DNA from: Gammaproteobacteria bacterium
Lineage (GTDB): Bacteria > Pseudomonadota > Gammaproteobacteria > Pseudomonadales > Pseudohongiellaceae
Assembly: GCA_030654835.1 (NCBI GenBank)
Contig: JAURWS010000012.1
Location: 62,001-126,000 of the forward strand
DNA length: 64,000 nt
Reading direction: 5' to 3'
Position 1 is the first letter of the stretch. Every line of letters starts with the position of its first letter. This document shows positions 25,596-34,047 of this stretch, one piece after another. The notes under the pieces were generated by a model. That model had not been told where the DNA came from and searched no databases. It saw nothing but the letters and a program-made list of their open reading frames with translations. A program made the translations under genes and the position numbers.

Positions 25596-26585
25596 ATGCT
25601 TGATACACGTCCTCTCCTGATTCAAACCGACGCCGGCCCGGCAGTGACCTCGGATTTTCCCCGGTTGCGGCGCAGTGGGGTGACGACTGTGCAGGTGAAT
25701 CTGGGCTATCTGTGCAACCTCAGCTGTACCCACTGCCACGTCAACGCGGGACCGAAACGCACGGAATTGATGGATGCCGCGACGGTAGAGCTGGTGCTGG
25801 ACTATCTGCGCCTGCATGGCATCCGCACGTTGGATATGACTGGCGGCGCCCCCGAGATGAATCCGCATTTCCGCCATCTGGTGACGCAGGCGCGCCTGCT
25901 GGGGGTGGAGGTCATCGATCGCTGCAACTTGACGATTCTGGGCGAGCCTGGCTATGAGGACATGGCGGAGTTTCTGGCGCAGCAGCAGGTGGTGATTACG
26001 GCCTCGCTGCCCTGTTATCTGGAGCAGAACGTCGAGAAGCAGCGCGGCAAGGGTGTATATGGCGAGAGCATTCGCGCGCTCAAACGTCTCAACGCGCTGG
26101 GCTACGGGCGCGACCCGGCGCTGCAGCTGAATCTGGTCTACAACCCCGACGGCCTGAGCCTGCCACCCGCTCAGGACGGGTTGGAGGCGACCTACAAGCG
26201 TGAGCTGTTCACCACCCATAGCGTTGTCTTCAATCAGTTGTTCACGATTACCAACATGCCCATCAGCCGCTTCGGCGGGATGTTGCTGGCCAAGGGCTGG
26301 TATCAGAAATATATGGATATCCTGCGCCACAACTATTCGGCGGCGAACCTGGCGACGGTGATGTGCAGGACGCTGATCAGCGTCGACTATCAGGGCTTCG
26401 TCTACGATTGCGACTTCAACCAGATGCTGCAGTTGCCGCTGATCGTCAGCGACCGCGCGCCGCGTCCGCACCTGGCGGACATCTTGCGGCAGGATCTTGC
26501 CGGTAACCCCATCGCCACAGCCGATCATTGCTATGGCTGCACGGCCGGGCAGGGCAGCAGCTGTGGCGGCGCGCTCAGTGACTGA
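25596..26585 (+). CDS. arsS: arsenosugar biosynthesis radical SAM protein ArsS
   Basis: A 329-aa radical SAM enzyme of the ArsS/DUF3641 type, thought to transfer the 5'-deoxyadenosyl group to dimethylarsenite to form the arsenosugar precursor. The 4Fe-4S motif is Cys40-x3-Cys44-x2-Cys47 (CNLSCTHC). The family signature VYNPDGLSLPPAQ follows, then a C-terminal cysteine set (MCRTLISV, YDCDFNQM, HCYGCTAGQGSSCGG). Residues before ATG 25596 are open in frame but look non-coding. The next gene starts inside its 3' end. ArsS normally acts on ArsM product, yet no arsM is visible nearby. Confidence 0.88.
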   Translation: MLDTRPLLIQTDAGPAVTSDFPRLRRSGVTTVQVNLGYLCNLSCTHCHVNAGPKRTELMDAATVELVLDYLRLHGIRTLDMTGGAPEMNPHFRHLVTQARLLGVEVIDRCNLTILGEPGYEDMAEFLAQQQVVITASLPCYLEQNVEKQRGKGVYGESIRALKRLNALGYGRDPALQLNLVYNPDGLSLPPAQDGLEATYKRELFTTHSVVFNQLFTITNMPISRFGGMLLAKGWYQKYMDILRHNYSAANLATVMCRTLISVDYQGFVYDCDFNQMLQLPLIVSDRAPRPHLADILRQDLAGNPIATADHCYGCTAGQGSSCGGALSD

Positions 26586-27306
26586 TTCCCGGTTGTGCCC
26601 CCGCATCAGCATCATTATCCCCGTGTTGAATGAAGAGGACGCTCTGCGGCGTCATCTCCCGCTCCCACAAGGCGATTTGCAGGCGCAGGGGCGCTATGAG
26701 GTCATCGTCGTCGATGGCGGCAGCCGTGACGGGAGTCGGGTGGCCTGCGAGGGGCTGGTCGACCACTTCATCACCAGCGCGCCGGGCCGTGCACGACAGA
26801 TGAATGCCGGGGCGACGGTGGCCAGCGGCGAGATCCTGCTGTTCCTGCATATCGATACGCTGCTTCCGGACGACGCGCTGACGCTGATTCAGCAGCAGTT
26901 CTCCCGTCTCACTGCGTTGTGGGGCCGCTTCGATGTCCGTCTGAGCGGTACGCGTCCAGCGTTTCGCTGTATCGAGTACTTCATGAATCTGCGCTCCCGC
27001 GTCTCCGGTGTGGCCACCGGCGATCAGGCGATCTTTGTGCGGCGGTCGGTGTTCGAGCGGGTCGGCGGTTTTCCGGATTTGCCGTTGATGGAGGATGTGG
27101 CGCTCAGCAAGACCTTGCGGCGTCTCGCGTCACCCGTCTGCCTGCGCGCCAGAGTCGTCACTTCCAGTCGACGCTGGGAGCAGCATGGTGTGGCGCGCAC
27201 CGTGTTGCTCATGTGGTGGCTGCGACTGCTGTATGTACTGGGGGTTGCCCCCGCCACGTTGCACGCCAGGTACTACAAGAAATACCACAAGAAGAAAATT
27301 AACTAA
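26578..27306 (+). CDS. family 2 glycosyltransferase of the arsenosugar cluster (TIGR04283-type)
   Basis: A 242-aa GT-A glycosyltransferase. The N-terminus ISIIIPVLNEEDALRRHL and the nucleotide-binding VIVVDGGSRDGS are clear, with a DxD-like HIDTLLPDD. The C-terminal FPDLPLMEDVALSKTLRR matches the TIGR04283 group that accompanies arsS. I start it at the GTG at 26578, which overlaps arsS by 8 bp; an upstream extension to 26497 is only arsS in another frame. The C-terminus has a basic, membrane-associating tail (ARYYKKYHKKKIN). It probably attaches a sugar moiety in arsenosugar or arsenolipid synthesis (inference from context). Confidence 0.82.
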   Translation: MTDSRLCPRISIIIPVLNEEDALRRHLPLPQGDLQAQGRYEVIVVDGGSRDGSRVACEGLVDHFITSAPGRARQMNAGATVASGEILLFLHIDTLLPDDALTLIQQQFSRLTALWGRFDVRLSGTRPAFRCIEYFMNLRSRVSGVATGDQAIFVRRSVFERVGGFPDLPLMEDVALSKTLRRLASPVCLRARVVTSSRRWEQHGVARTVLLMWWLRLLYVLGVAPATLHARYYKKYHKKKIN

Positions 27307-27319
27307 GTGAAGCATCCAG

Positions 27320-28069
27320 TTGAATAGTAAAGATAAAAAAGAATACGAATTCTCCTCGTCCGTGCTCGCGGTATTCGCCAGGGAGCCACGCCTGGGCGAA
27401 GTGAAGACGCGTCTGCAACCCCTGCTGGGCGCTGAACGGGCGCTGGAGCTGCACGAGGCGCTGATCTGTTACGTGTTCGGCAACCTGCAGGGCGCACGGC
27501 TGTGTGCGGCCGAGTTTTGGGTGGCGGCGTCGCCTTCCTCTTCTAATCAATATTCTCGTGAACTGTTTCTATCACTTTGTAATGAAAAGGATATTTATAT
27601 TCAAGAAGGTGCGGATCTTGGCGCCCGCATGCGTCATGCTGTGGAGCACGCCTGGTCCCGTGCCGCCCGTGTGGAGAGTGTGATTCTGGTGGGAGCGGAC
27701 TGTCCGTCGGTAGATGCGGAGTACTTGCGCCAGGCACTGGCACTGTTGGAAGGCGGCGAATCGGTGGTGATCGGCCCGGCCGACGATGGTGGCTATGTGC
27801 TGGTGGCCTTGCGAAAGGGGCCTCGCAATGCGGCGCTCTGCGATGCGCTGTTCGGCGCAGTCCCAAGCGGCGCTGGGCTACTTGGTGGTCTGCCAGCTGA
27901 GGTGCCTGACGAGTTGCCCTGGGGAACCGAGCGTGTGCTAGACGTGACCCGCGACAGACTGCGTCGGGCCGAGCTGACGTGGGTTGAACTGGCTCCCCGC
28001 TGGGACGTTGATCGTCCGGAAGATTTGCCTCGCCTGGCGACGCTGCGGCCGCCATTTCCAGTCATTTGA
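27320..28069 (+). CDS. DUF2064 glycosyltransferase-like protein of the arsenosugar cluster (TIGR04282-type)
   Basis: A 249-aa nucleotidyl/glycosyl-transferase-fold protein. The hallmark FAREPRLGEVKTRLQPLLG is at residues ~19-37. VGADCPSVDAEYLRQAL and IGPADDGGYVLVAL form the nucleotide-binding core, and DVDRPEDLPRL is near the C-terminus. It starts with a TTG at 27320, 13 bp after the preceding gene; no ATG is available before the conserved core. The segment 27540-27610 is noticeably AT-rich compared with its surroundings. Third gene of the arsS operon. Confidence 0.82.
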   Translation: MNSKDKKEYEFSSSVLAVFAREPRLGEVKTRLQPLLGAERALELHEALICYVFGNLQGARLCAAEFWVAASPSSSNQYSRELFLSLCNEKDIYIQEGADLGARMRHAVEHAWSRAARVESVILVGADCPSVDAEYLRQALALLEGGESVVIGPADDGGYVLVALRKGPRNAALCDALFGAVPSGAGLLGGLPAEVPDELPWGTERVLDVTRDRLRRAELTWVELAPRWDVDRPEDLPRLATLRPPFPVI

Positions 28070-28078
28070 TGGCTGGTA

Positions 28079-28792
28079 TCACGCCATGCCCTCACGCTGC
28101 AAGAAGGTGACGAAGCGGCTGATGATCAGCTGGGTCGGGCGTTGCAGGTCGGCGAAGCGGCAGCCACAAATAGTCAGGTCGCGCGCCTTGTTGTATTCGT
28201 AATAGACAATCTCCGCACGGCACTCCAGATTCTGTTCCTGCGCCTGAATGCGAATCACAGCGTTGAAGCGCTCATTGGCTAGCAGCTCCGGGGCGATCTC
28301 GCCGGGGAAGGACACGCGGATGCCGGTCGCCGACATATTGATGATCTTGCCGTGCAGGCCCTGTTCGCGCTCGTCGTTGTTATAGGTGGCCACTGCCATC
28401 ATGCTGCCGGGTACCATGGCCCGAAAGGCATCGCGGCGCTGCAGATACAGCAGCTTGGGCGGGAAGGGGATCAGGTAGTAGAGGCCGGAATCGTCGCTGA
28501 GTGTGCGCAAAGACTTCAGATCCTTGGCGTGCACCTTGATGCCGTTGATGCTGGCGCGAATGCTGAAAGTAGTGCCTTCTTCGACCTTGCGGTGACCGTC
28601 GCGCGGGGTGACCTCGTCGAGCAGGAACACGCGCTCCTTCAGATTGGCTTCCAGCACCATCGTGTTATAGAGCTGCGCGCCGTTATCAAACTGCACGTTG
28701 ACGCTGCTGCGCTCCGTTTGGAGAGCGCGCAGTACGCCGAATATGTCGCCCGCACTTTGGTAATAGCGGTCTTGGCTGTCGTTATTCGCCAT
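28079..28792 (-). CDS. ycgR: YcgR-type flagellar brake protein (PilZ)
   Basis: A 237-aa protein with the N-terminal YcgR domain and a C-terminal PilZ domain that binds cyclic-di-GMP. The motifs are RRDAFR (RxxxR) and NMSATG ((D/N)xSxxG). Known YcgR proteins bind the flagellar motor when c-di-GMP is high and slow swimming. It lies downstream of flgN on the same strand (18 bp), as in Pseudomonas. It links the flagellar cluster to c-di-GMP, which the GGDEF/EAL protein at 6.4 kb may help set. Confidence 0.88.
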   Translation of the reverse strand: MANNDSQDRYYQSAGDIFGVLRALQTERSSVNVQFDNGAQLYNTMVLEANLKERVFLLDEVTPRDGHRKVEEGTTFSIRASINGIKVHAKDLKSLRTLSDDSGLYYLIPFPPKLLYLQRRDAFRAMVPGSMMAVATYNNDEREQGLHGKIINMSATGIRVSFPGEIAPELLANERFNAVIRIQAQEQNLECRAEIVYYEYNKARDLTICGCRFADLQRPTQLIISRFVTFLQREGMA

Positions 28793-28810
28793 GTGTGCTT
28801 CTGGTGGTTG

Positions 28811-29272
28811 TCAGGCCTTTGCCAAGGCTCTTGTTTCGCTGGTCTTGTTGGTGCTGCCCGCGCTGGTGTAGAGGCTGGATTGTGTCCCCTTGCCGCGCAG
28901 TATATCGAGCACGTGTCGAGTATTCAGCCTGCTGCGATGCACAATGGCGCCGTTGATGTTGGTCAGTGCGGCACACTGGGCAATCTGTTCCCGCAGTTGA
29001 TCGTACAGGGTGACGCCACGCGGGGATTCCGAGCAAAACCGCCGCATGCCCTTGTTGTCCGCCGGATAGCCGTGTTGTGCCAGCAATTTGCGACGGGCCT
29101 CGTCGTTCTGTTCGATGGACGCCAGTACTTCAGCCTTTTCGATCAAGGTTCTGCTGAGTGCGCCGATATCCCTGGCCTCAAGCTGTGTACGTTCGGCGCG
29201 CAGCAAGTTCTCAAGATCGACGGTATTTTGCAAGTCTTTTTCCAGCAATTCGTGCAGGGTCAGATCAGCCAT
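28811..29272 (-). CDS. flgN: FlgN export chaperone
   Basis: A 153-aa largely helical protein with the FlgN pattern (LHELLEKDLQNTVDLENLLRAE, then EKAEVLASIEQNDEARRKLL). FlgN escorts the hook-filament junction proteins FlgK and FlgL to the export gate; here its clients are unusual because FlgK is 1224 aa. A ribosome site (TGGAG) precedes the ATG. flgM lies upstream, separated by 187 bp with no recognisable gene. Confidence 0.82.
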   Translation of the reverse strand: MADLTLHELLEKDLQNTVDLENLLRAERTQLEARDIGALSRTLIEKAEVLASIEQNDEARRKLLAQHGYPADNKGMRRFCSESPRGVTLYDQLREQIAQCAALTNINGAIVHRSRLNTRHVLDILRGKGTQSSLYTSAGSTNKTSETRALAKA

Positions 29273-29459
29273 GGTTCACTCCAGTGCCGGGTATTCGCGG
29301 CAGTGAAAACGCAAAAACAGCACTCGCGCCAGCGGCGTCGAGTCCTGTCGGTCAATCTGGCGATCTGATTTTTAGGCAGATGCCAGCGGCGCTGCCGAAC
29401 TGCAGGTCTGGCGAACCAGGCGAGCGAATTCAGTCAGCTGTCCAGAGCGGGGTTCCTGT

Positions 29460-29774
29460 TCAGAACTCCGCTTCGAATCCGAGAATCTTGTCAGCGATTC
29501 GGTCGGGATTGATCTGGTACTGGCCGTTGGCGATCTGGGTGCGGAGCTCGGTCACCCGGACCTTGTCCACATCGGGGAGTTGGCTGATATGAGCCTCAAG
29601 ACCCTGCAAATCAATCGCCTGCGAGCTGATGTGCACGGTATCACTGCTGCCGGACACTGACGCTCTGTGCGAACTTGCCGAGCTGATGGAGACGGGCGAA
29701 GCGCCGTTCGTACCAGCCGTGCGGTTCTCGTTCGGAGTCGGTGTTGCGTTGCTGCCAATAGTGCTTACAGTCAT
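29460..29774 (-). CDS. flgM: anti-sigma-28 factor FlgM
   Basis: A 104-aa small protein. The disordered Ser/Thr/Asn-rich N-terminus is followed by the conserved sigma-28-binding C-terminus (DVDKVRVTELRTQIANGQYQ, then PDRIADKIL). It holds FliA inactive until the hook is complete, when it is exported. Its own promoter is a good sigma-28 match (next entry), giving the usual feedback. Confidence 0.9.
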   Translation of the reverse strand: MTVSTIGSNATPTPNENRTAGTNGASPVSISSASSHRASVSGSSDTVHISSQAIDLQGLEAHISQLPDVDKVRVTELRTQIANGQYQINPDRIADKILGFEAEF

Positions 29775-29829
29775 GACATTTACCTTGATTTACTGGGTAT
29801 TTTAAGCGTTCGAGCTGCTTACCCTGATG

Positions 29830-29856
29830 TTTACGACCAATAACAAAATAACTTTA
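29830..29856 (-). promoter_or_regulatory. sigma-28 promoter of flgM
   Basis: On the - strand TAAA (29856-29853), a 15-bp spacer and GTCGTAAA (29837-29830) match the FliA consensus TAAA-N15-GCCGATAA with two mismatches. It is 56 bp from the flgM start. Confidence 0.65.
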
Positions 29857-29865
29857 GTAAAACCT

Positions 29866-29889
29866 GTCAAAAAACGCTGGTTTTTTGAC
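29866..29889. terminator. 10-bp perfect hairpin between flgA and flgM
   Basis: GTCAAAAAAC and GTTTTTTGAC pair perfectly around a 4-base loop. It lies 27 bp after the flgA stop and just upstream of the flgM promoter. The T run is inside the stem, so it could end flgA transcription weakly or in either direction. Confidence 0.5.
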
Positions 29890-29915
29890 GCCGAGCTGAA
29901 AACTGTTATGTGGCT

Positions 29916-30755
29916 CTAGAAAACCACGTCCGCCTGCCCCGGTCCCGTCACCACCGCGCGGACCACGATATCCGAATTACTGTTGCGCACCGGGATCTGG
30001 GCACCCAGCTCGCCGTTCTGCATCGCGACGCCCTGCTGTCGGATAGTCACCGTGCCGGACTTCGCGCTCATCACTACCGTGTCGCCTCGTTTGACGAGCA
30101 AAGGCGGGGCTAATGCTTCGCGGCCGATGACTGTATTGGCGGGCAGGGCGCGTTTCACCTCCATGCCGATCGCCAGTGTGCTGTCCTGCAGATAGGACTG
30201 CCGCAGTGTCGACAGATCGGCCTCTGCCAGCTCGACGTCGGTGGCGCCAACCACGTCACCACGGGCTAACGGCCGCGTGCTCATCAGCACTGGGGCAAAG
30301 ACCCGCACCAGCACCGGCACGTATTTCGACCAGGGCGTGCTGTCCTGACACTCCACGCGCACATTCACCCGCCCGACAGCGGCCTGATTCTGCCCACTCT
30401 GCTGGCCAAGCTGTGTCTGCAGAGGCAGGTCACAGGCCGGAATAGGCAGGCGCGGATCGATACTACTGACCACTATTTCGACGCGCCGCTCAGTGGTCGA
30501 AGGGCCATGGAAGTCTTCGATAAAACTCTGCACTGCCTCGCGAATCTGCTGATGTCCGCTGGCGCCGCCGGGCTGCGCCTGGGCGCCTCCAAGGCTGGTT
30601 GTCAGGATGCCGACCGTCAGTGCGGCCTTCAGCAGCCTGCTTGCAAGGCGCAGCGGCAGGTGGACTTTCTCACAGCCCCGCAGGCAGCACCGCGCCTGGC
30701 GGTGCTCACGCCAAACGGCTGGCTGGTTGTGACCTGGGGGTAAAGCGCTGCTCAT
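29916..30755 (-). CDS. flgA: FlgA, P-ring assembly chaperone
   Basis: A 279-aa periplasmic protein needed for FlgI P-ring formation. The signal sequence sits unusually far in (RLASRLLKAALTVGILTTSL, residues ~39-60), preceded by ~38 residues rich in Cys, Arg and His. The SAF-domain part (RPLARGDVVGATDVELAEAD) and the C-terminal GDTVVMSAKSGTVTIRQQGV are typical. I use the ATG at 30755; a TTG at 30785 is possible, and the true start could be closer to the signal peptide. It is divergent from cheV. Confidence 0.85.
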   Translation of the reverse strand: MSSALPPGHNQPAVWREHRQARCCLRGCEKVHLPLRLASRLLKAALTVGILTTSLGGAQAQPGGASGHQQIREAVQSFIEDFHGPSTTERRVEIVVSSIDPRLPIPACDLPLQTQLGQQSGQNQAAVGRVNVRVECQDSTPWSKYVPVLVRVFAPVLMSTRPLARGDVVGATDVELAEADLSTLRQSYLQDSTLAIGMEVKRALPANTVIGREALAPPLLVKRGDTVVMSAKSGTVTIRQQGVAMQNGELGAQIPVRNSNSDIVVRAVVTGPGQADVVF

Positions 30756-31044
30756 TGCTGCCGACTCTCTATCTATTAACGACAAGTTATTAACTGCGAG
30801 TTGATTACTACGGGTTGCCTGTAGGCTTCATGGTCACGGCGCTGTTTAGTCAATTTTCCAGCGCGGACGTGTCTCCGGGTTGTCTCTGACGAGTAACGAA
30901 GCAATATGCGTGCCGTATTGCGGCGGCAAAGGATGGATTTATTTACCGCCAGCACTTCAGAAATGTTCAGGTGTAGACGATAAATTGATCAGACCCCGGG
31001 AGTCCCCAGACTCCTTCAACCAACAACATGATGCGGAGATCGAC

Positions 31045-31995
31045 ATGGCTGGCTTAATGGAGTCAGTAAACCAGCGGACCCAACTGGTCGGGCAGAACCG
31101 GCTGGAGTTGCTGCTGTTCAAGCTGGCGAGCAATCAGGTGTATGGGATCAACGTGTTCAAGGTTAAGGAAGTGTTGCAGTGTCCGCACCTGACAGTGTTG
31201 CCGCGCAGCAGCTCGGTGGTGCGTGGTGTGGCCCATATTCGCGGGCGGACCATCTCCGTGCTGGATCTGAGTATCGCCACCGGACATCGCCCGATTGCCA
31301 ATGTGGATGATGGTTTCATCATCATCACCGAGTACAACGACGTGACCCAGGGCTTCCTGGTCAGCTCGGTGGAGCGCATTGTCAACATGAACTGGGAAGC
31401 GATTCATCCGCCACCCAAGGGATCCGGCAAGGACAACTACCTGACGGCAGTGACGCAGGTAGAAAATCGTCTGGTAGAGATACTGGACGTGGAGCGGATT
31501 CTGGCGGAAGTGTCGCCGCCGCCCCGGGACCTGAGTGCAGAGATCATTCAGGACAGCAGGACGATGCAGGCCGAGACTGCGCTGCAGCACGTGCTGATCG
31601 TTGACGATTCCAGTGTGGCCCGCAATCAGGTGCGCCGCTGCTGTGAGGCGGTAGGGGTGCAGACCACGCTCCTCAATGATGGCCGCCAGGCGCACAACCA
31701 CCTGCTCGACATGCTGGAGGAGGGGCGTGACCCTCTTCAGCATTACTCGCTCATCATTTCCGATATCGAAATGCCGGAGATGGACGGTTACACGCTGACG
31801 GCGTCGATCCGTGCCAACCCGCGACTGGCGGGCATGCATGTGTTGCTGCACACGTCGTTGAGCGGTGTTTTCAACCGGGCAATGGTGGAAAAGGTAGGGG
31901 CGAATGACTTCCTCGCCAAATTCCATCCCGATGAGCTGGCTCTGCGCGTGCTGGCGCAAATCAGCAAGCGGTCGCAGGTTGCGCTCCAGGGTTAG
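31045..31995 (+). CDS. cheV: chemotaxis protein CheV
   Basis: A 316-aa coupling protein: an N-terminal CheW-like domain (LLFKLASNQVYGINVFKVKE, then RGRTISVLDL) and a C-terminal receiver domain with phospho-acceptor Asp240 (IISDIEMPEMDG) and LHTSLSG. It links receptors to CheA and adapts the signal. The ATG at 31045 has a GCGGAGAT ribosome site; the frame is open for 55 codons upstream but these do not resemble CheV. cheR follows 15 bp downstream. Confidence 0.9.
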   Translation: MAGLMESVNQRTQLVGQNRLELLLFKLASNQVYGINVFKVKEVLQCPHLTVLPRSSSVVRGVAHIRGRTISVLDLSIATGHRPIANVDDGFIIITEYNDVTQGFLVSSVERIVNMNWEAIHPPPKGSGKDNYLTAVTQVENRLVEILDVERILAEVSPPPRDLSAEIIQDSRTMQAETALQHVLIVDDSSVARNQVRRCCEAVGVQTTLLNDGRQAHNHLLDMLEEGRDPLQHYSLIISDIEMPEMDGYTLTASIRANPRLAGMHVLLHTSLSGVFNRAMVEKVGANDFLAKFHPDELALRVLAQISKRSQVALQG

Positions 31996-32010
31996 TTGGT
32001 ATGAAAGGCT

Positions 32011-32868
32011 ATGGCATATTCGACTGAAGACGGTTTCCAGATTACGCAGGAGGACTACCAGCAGTTTCAGGCATTCCTGCAGGACGCCTGCGGCATTGTG
32101 CTGGGCGACAACAAGCAGTATCTGGTGGCCAATCGCATGCGCAGGATTCTGGATGAGTTGCAGATCAACTCGCTCGGCCTGCTGGTGCAGCGCATCGGGC
32201 AGAACCCCCGCAGCGGTCTGAAAGAAAGCGTCATCAACGCGATGACCACCAACGAGACCTTTTGGTTTCGTGACGCGCTCCCGTTCGACGCCCTGCGCGA
32301 CGTGATCCTGCCGCAACTGCTGGCGGATGGCGTGCCGGAGCCTTTGCGGCTGTGGTCTGCCGCCTGTTCCTCTGGACAGGAGCCCTACTCCCTGAGCATG
32401 ATCATCGAGGAGTTCAAGCGCAAATATCCGGCGGCGTTGCGGCGCGAGCCGAGTATCGTCGCAACCGACATCTCGTCTGCCGTGCTCAATGCCGCTCGTC
32501 AGGGCAGCTATGATCGACTGAGTCTCCGCCGTGGGCTGAGCGATGGCCGTCTGGCACAGTTCTTCGACGAGAACGCTGACCGGCGCTATAGCATCAAGCC
32601 CGCGATTGCCGCCCGGGTGGACTTCCGGTTTTTGAACCTGCTCGACAGCTTCGCCGTGCTCGGTACCTTCGATGTGGTGTTCTGCCGCAACGTACTCATC
32701 TATTTCTCTGCCGCGCGCAAGCAGGACATCCTGCGCCGCATCCGCGCGACCTTGCGGCCGGGAGGATGCCTGGCGCTTGGTGCCTCCGAATCACTGCCTA
32801 TCGACCTGAAGTCGCTCTACCAGATCGAGCGTGCTGACAATGGCTCGACTTTCTATCGGGCAAGCTGA
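32011..32868 (+). CDS. cheR: chemotaxis methyltransferase CheR
   Basis: A 285-aa SAM-dependent glutamate methyltransferase for chemoreceptors. The N-terminal helical domain (FLQDACGIVLGDNKQYLVANR) precedes the SAM-binding core with LWSAACSSGQEPYSLSM and the late VVFCRNVLIYFSAARKQDIL. It follows cheV and precedes flgB, the arrangement known from Pseudomonas. Confidence 0.92.
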   Translation: MAYSTEDGFQITQEDYQQFQAFLQDACGIVLGDNKQYLVANRMRRILDELQINSLGLLVQRIGQNPRSGLKESVINAMTTNETFWFRDALPFDALRDVILPQLLADGVPEPLRLWSAACSSGQEPYSLSMIIEEFKRKYPAALRREPSIVATDISSAVLNAARQGSYDRLSLRRGLSDGRLAQFFDENADRRYSIKPAIAARVDFRFLNLLDSFAVLGTFDVVFCRNVLIYFSAARKQDILRRIRATLRPGGCLALGASESLPIDLKSLYQIERADNGSTFYRAS

Positions 32869-33026
32869 CCCTTTCCAGCTGATTCGTCGCATCTGACCGG
32901 CGCCCGCTGGTCTTGTGCTGTCACCTTGCCGCCTACAGCGGAAATGCCTTGCCGATTGCCCCTGCGATTTCCATCTGCAGCGCATCCTTAAAATCTAACC
33001 CAATGAAATAAAAGACTAATTTTAAT

Positions 33027-33042
33027 TGGCATAAGTATTGCT
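33027..33042 (+). promoter_or_regulatory. sigma-54 promoter of the flgB operon
   Basis: TGGCAT-AAGTA-TTGCT matches the -24/-12 consensus TGGCAC-N5-TTGCW with one mismatch and exact spacing. It lies 46 bp before the flgB start. FleQ, encoded in this window, is the expected activator. Confidence 0.8.
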
Positions 33043-33087
33043 CCTTCCCGTACACAAGCAAGTCGGGACCTTATACGGAGCAAGATC

Positions 33088-33522
33088 ATGACCATCAACT
33101 TCAGCAACGCCCTCGGTGTCCACGAACAGGCGCTCCTGTTGCGCGACCAGCGCTCCACGATTCTGGCCAGCAATATCGCCAACACCGACACCCCCGGCTA
33201 CAAGGCGCGCGACTTCGATTTCGCCAGCGTGCTGCGCGACCGTATGGGAATGGGGGCCGAGGAGGGACTGGCAGGCAGCGGTTCCGCCCCACGGCTGGCG
33301 CTGCAGACCAGCAGTGCAGGTCACATCCGCAATGATATCTCCACGTTCTCCGACGACGACCTCCTGTATCGCTCCCCCGCGCAGCCCTCTCTGGATGGCA
33401 ACACCGTGGACGAGCAGCTCGAAAATGCTGCTTTCGCCCGCAATGCGCTGGAGCATCAGGCCAGTTTCCAGTTTCTCAACGGCAAGTTCACCGGCTTGAT
33501 CAAAGCCCTGCGAGGAGAGTAA
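33088..33522 (+). CDS. flgB: flagellar proximal rod protein FlgB
   Basis: A 144-aa rod protein with the axial-family N-terminus (LASNIANTDTPGYKARDFDF) and a C-terminal heptad-type helix (FQFLNGKFTGLIKALRGE). First gene after the sigma-54 promoter; ribosome site GGAG before the ATG. flgC begins 4 bp after its stop. Confidence 0.93.
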   Translation: MTINFSNALGVHEQALLLRDQRSTILASNIANTDTPGYKARDFDFASVLRDRMGMGAEEGLAGSGSAPRLALQTSSAGHIRNDISTFSDDDLLYRSPAQPSLDGNTVDEQLENAAFARNALEHQASFQFLNGKFTGLIKALRGE

Positions 33523-33526
33523 TTCC

Positions 33527-33976
33527 ATGAGCCTGATGAGCATTTTCGATATCTCCGGTTCCGCCATGAGTGCCCAGAGCATTCGCCTGAACGCCACTGC
33601 CAGCAACATGGCCAATGCCAACAGCGCCGCAGGCAGTGCCGATGCGGTGTACAAAGCACGCTACCCGGTGTTCTCCGCCGTGCAGTCTGCGCTGGCCGGT
33701 GGCGGTGCCGTCGATCCCTTCGCCATGCAGGCGGCCGACAGCGGCAAAGGCGTGCAGGTGCTGGGCATGATGGAGTCCGCGGCGCCACTGCAGCCGCGCT
33801 ATGAGCCGGAGCACCCGCTGGCCGATGCCGATGGCTATGTGTTCTATCCGAACGTCAATGTCGTGGAAGAGATGACCAACATGATCTCCTCCTCGCGCTC
33901 GTTCCAGGCCAATGTCGATGTCATGAGCGCCGCCCGCACGATGATGCAGCGCGTGCTGTCACTGGGGCAGATGTAG
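33527..33976 (+). CDS. flgC: flagellar proximal rod protein FlgC
   Basis: A 149-aa rod protein with the N-terminal SAMSAQSIRLNATASNMANA and C-terminal YPNVNVVEEMTNMISSSRSF, both diagnostic for FlgC. Normal length. It follows flgB with 4 bp between; flgD follows after 71 bp. Confidence 0.93.
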   Translation: MSLMSIFDISGSAMSAQSIRLNATASNMANANSAAGSADAVYKARYPVFSAVQSALAGGGAVDPFAMQAADSGKGVQVLGMMESAAPLQPRYEPEHPLADADGYVFYPNVNVVEEMTNMISSSRSFQANVDVMSAARTMMQRVLSLGQM

Positions 33977-34047
33977 TTCAAAAATTTAGTTCTTCCAATT
34001 TAGTTCCTTGAATACCGCAAGACCGACCGGGCCGACAGGAGGCCGAT

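Noticed and set aside
30976-30983. GACGATAA as a sigma-28 -10 box for cheV
   Set aside because: The -10 match is good, but no TAAA lies at the required 15-bp distance.
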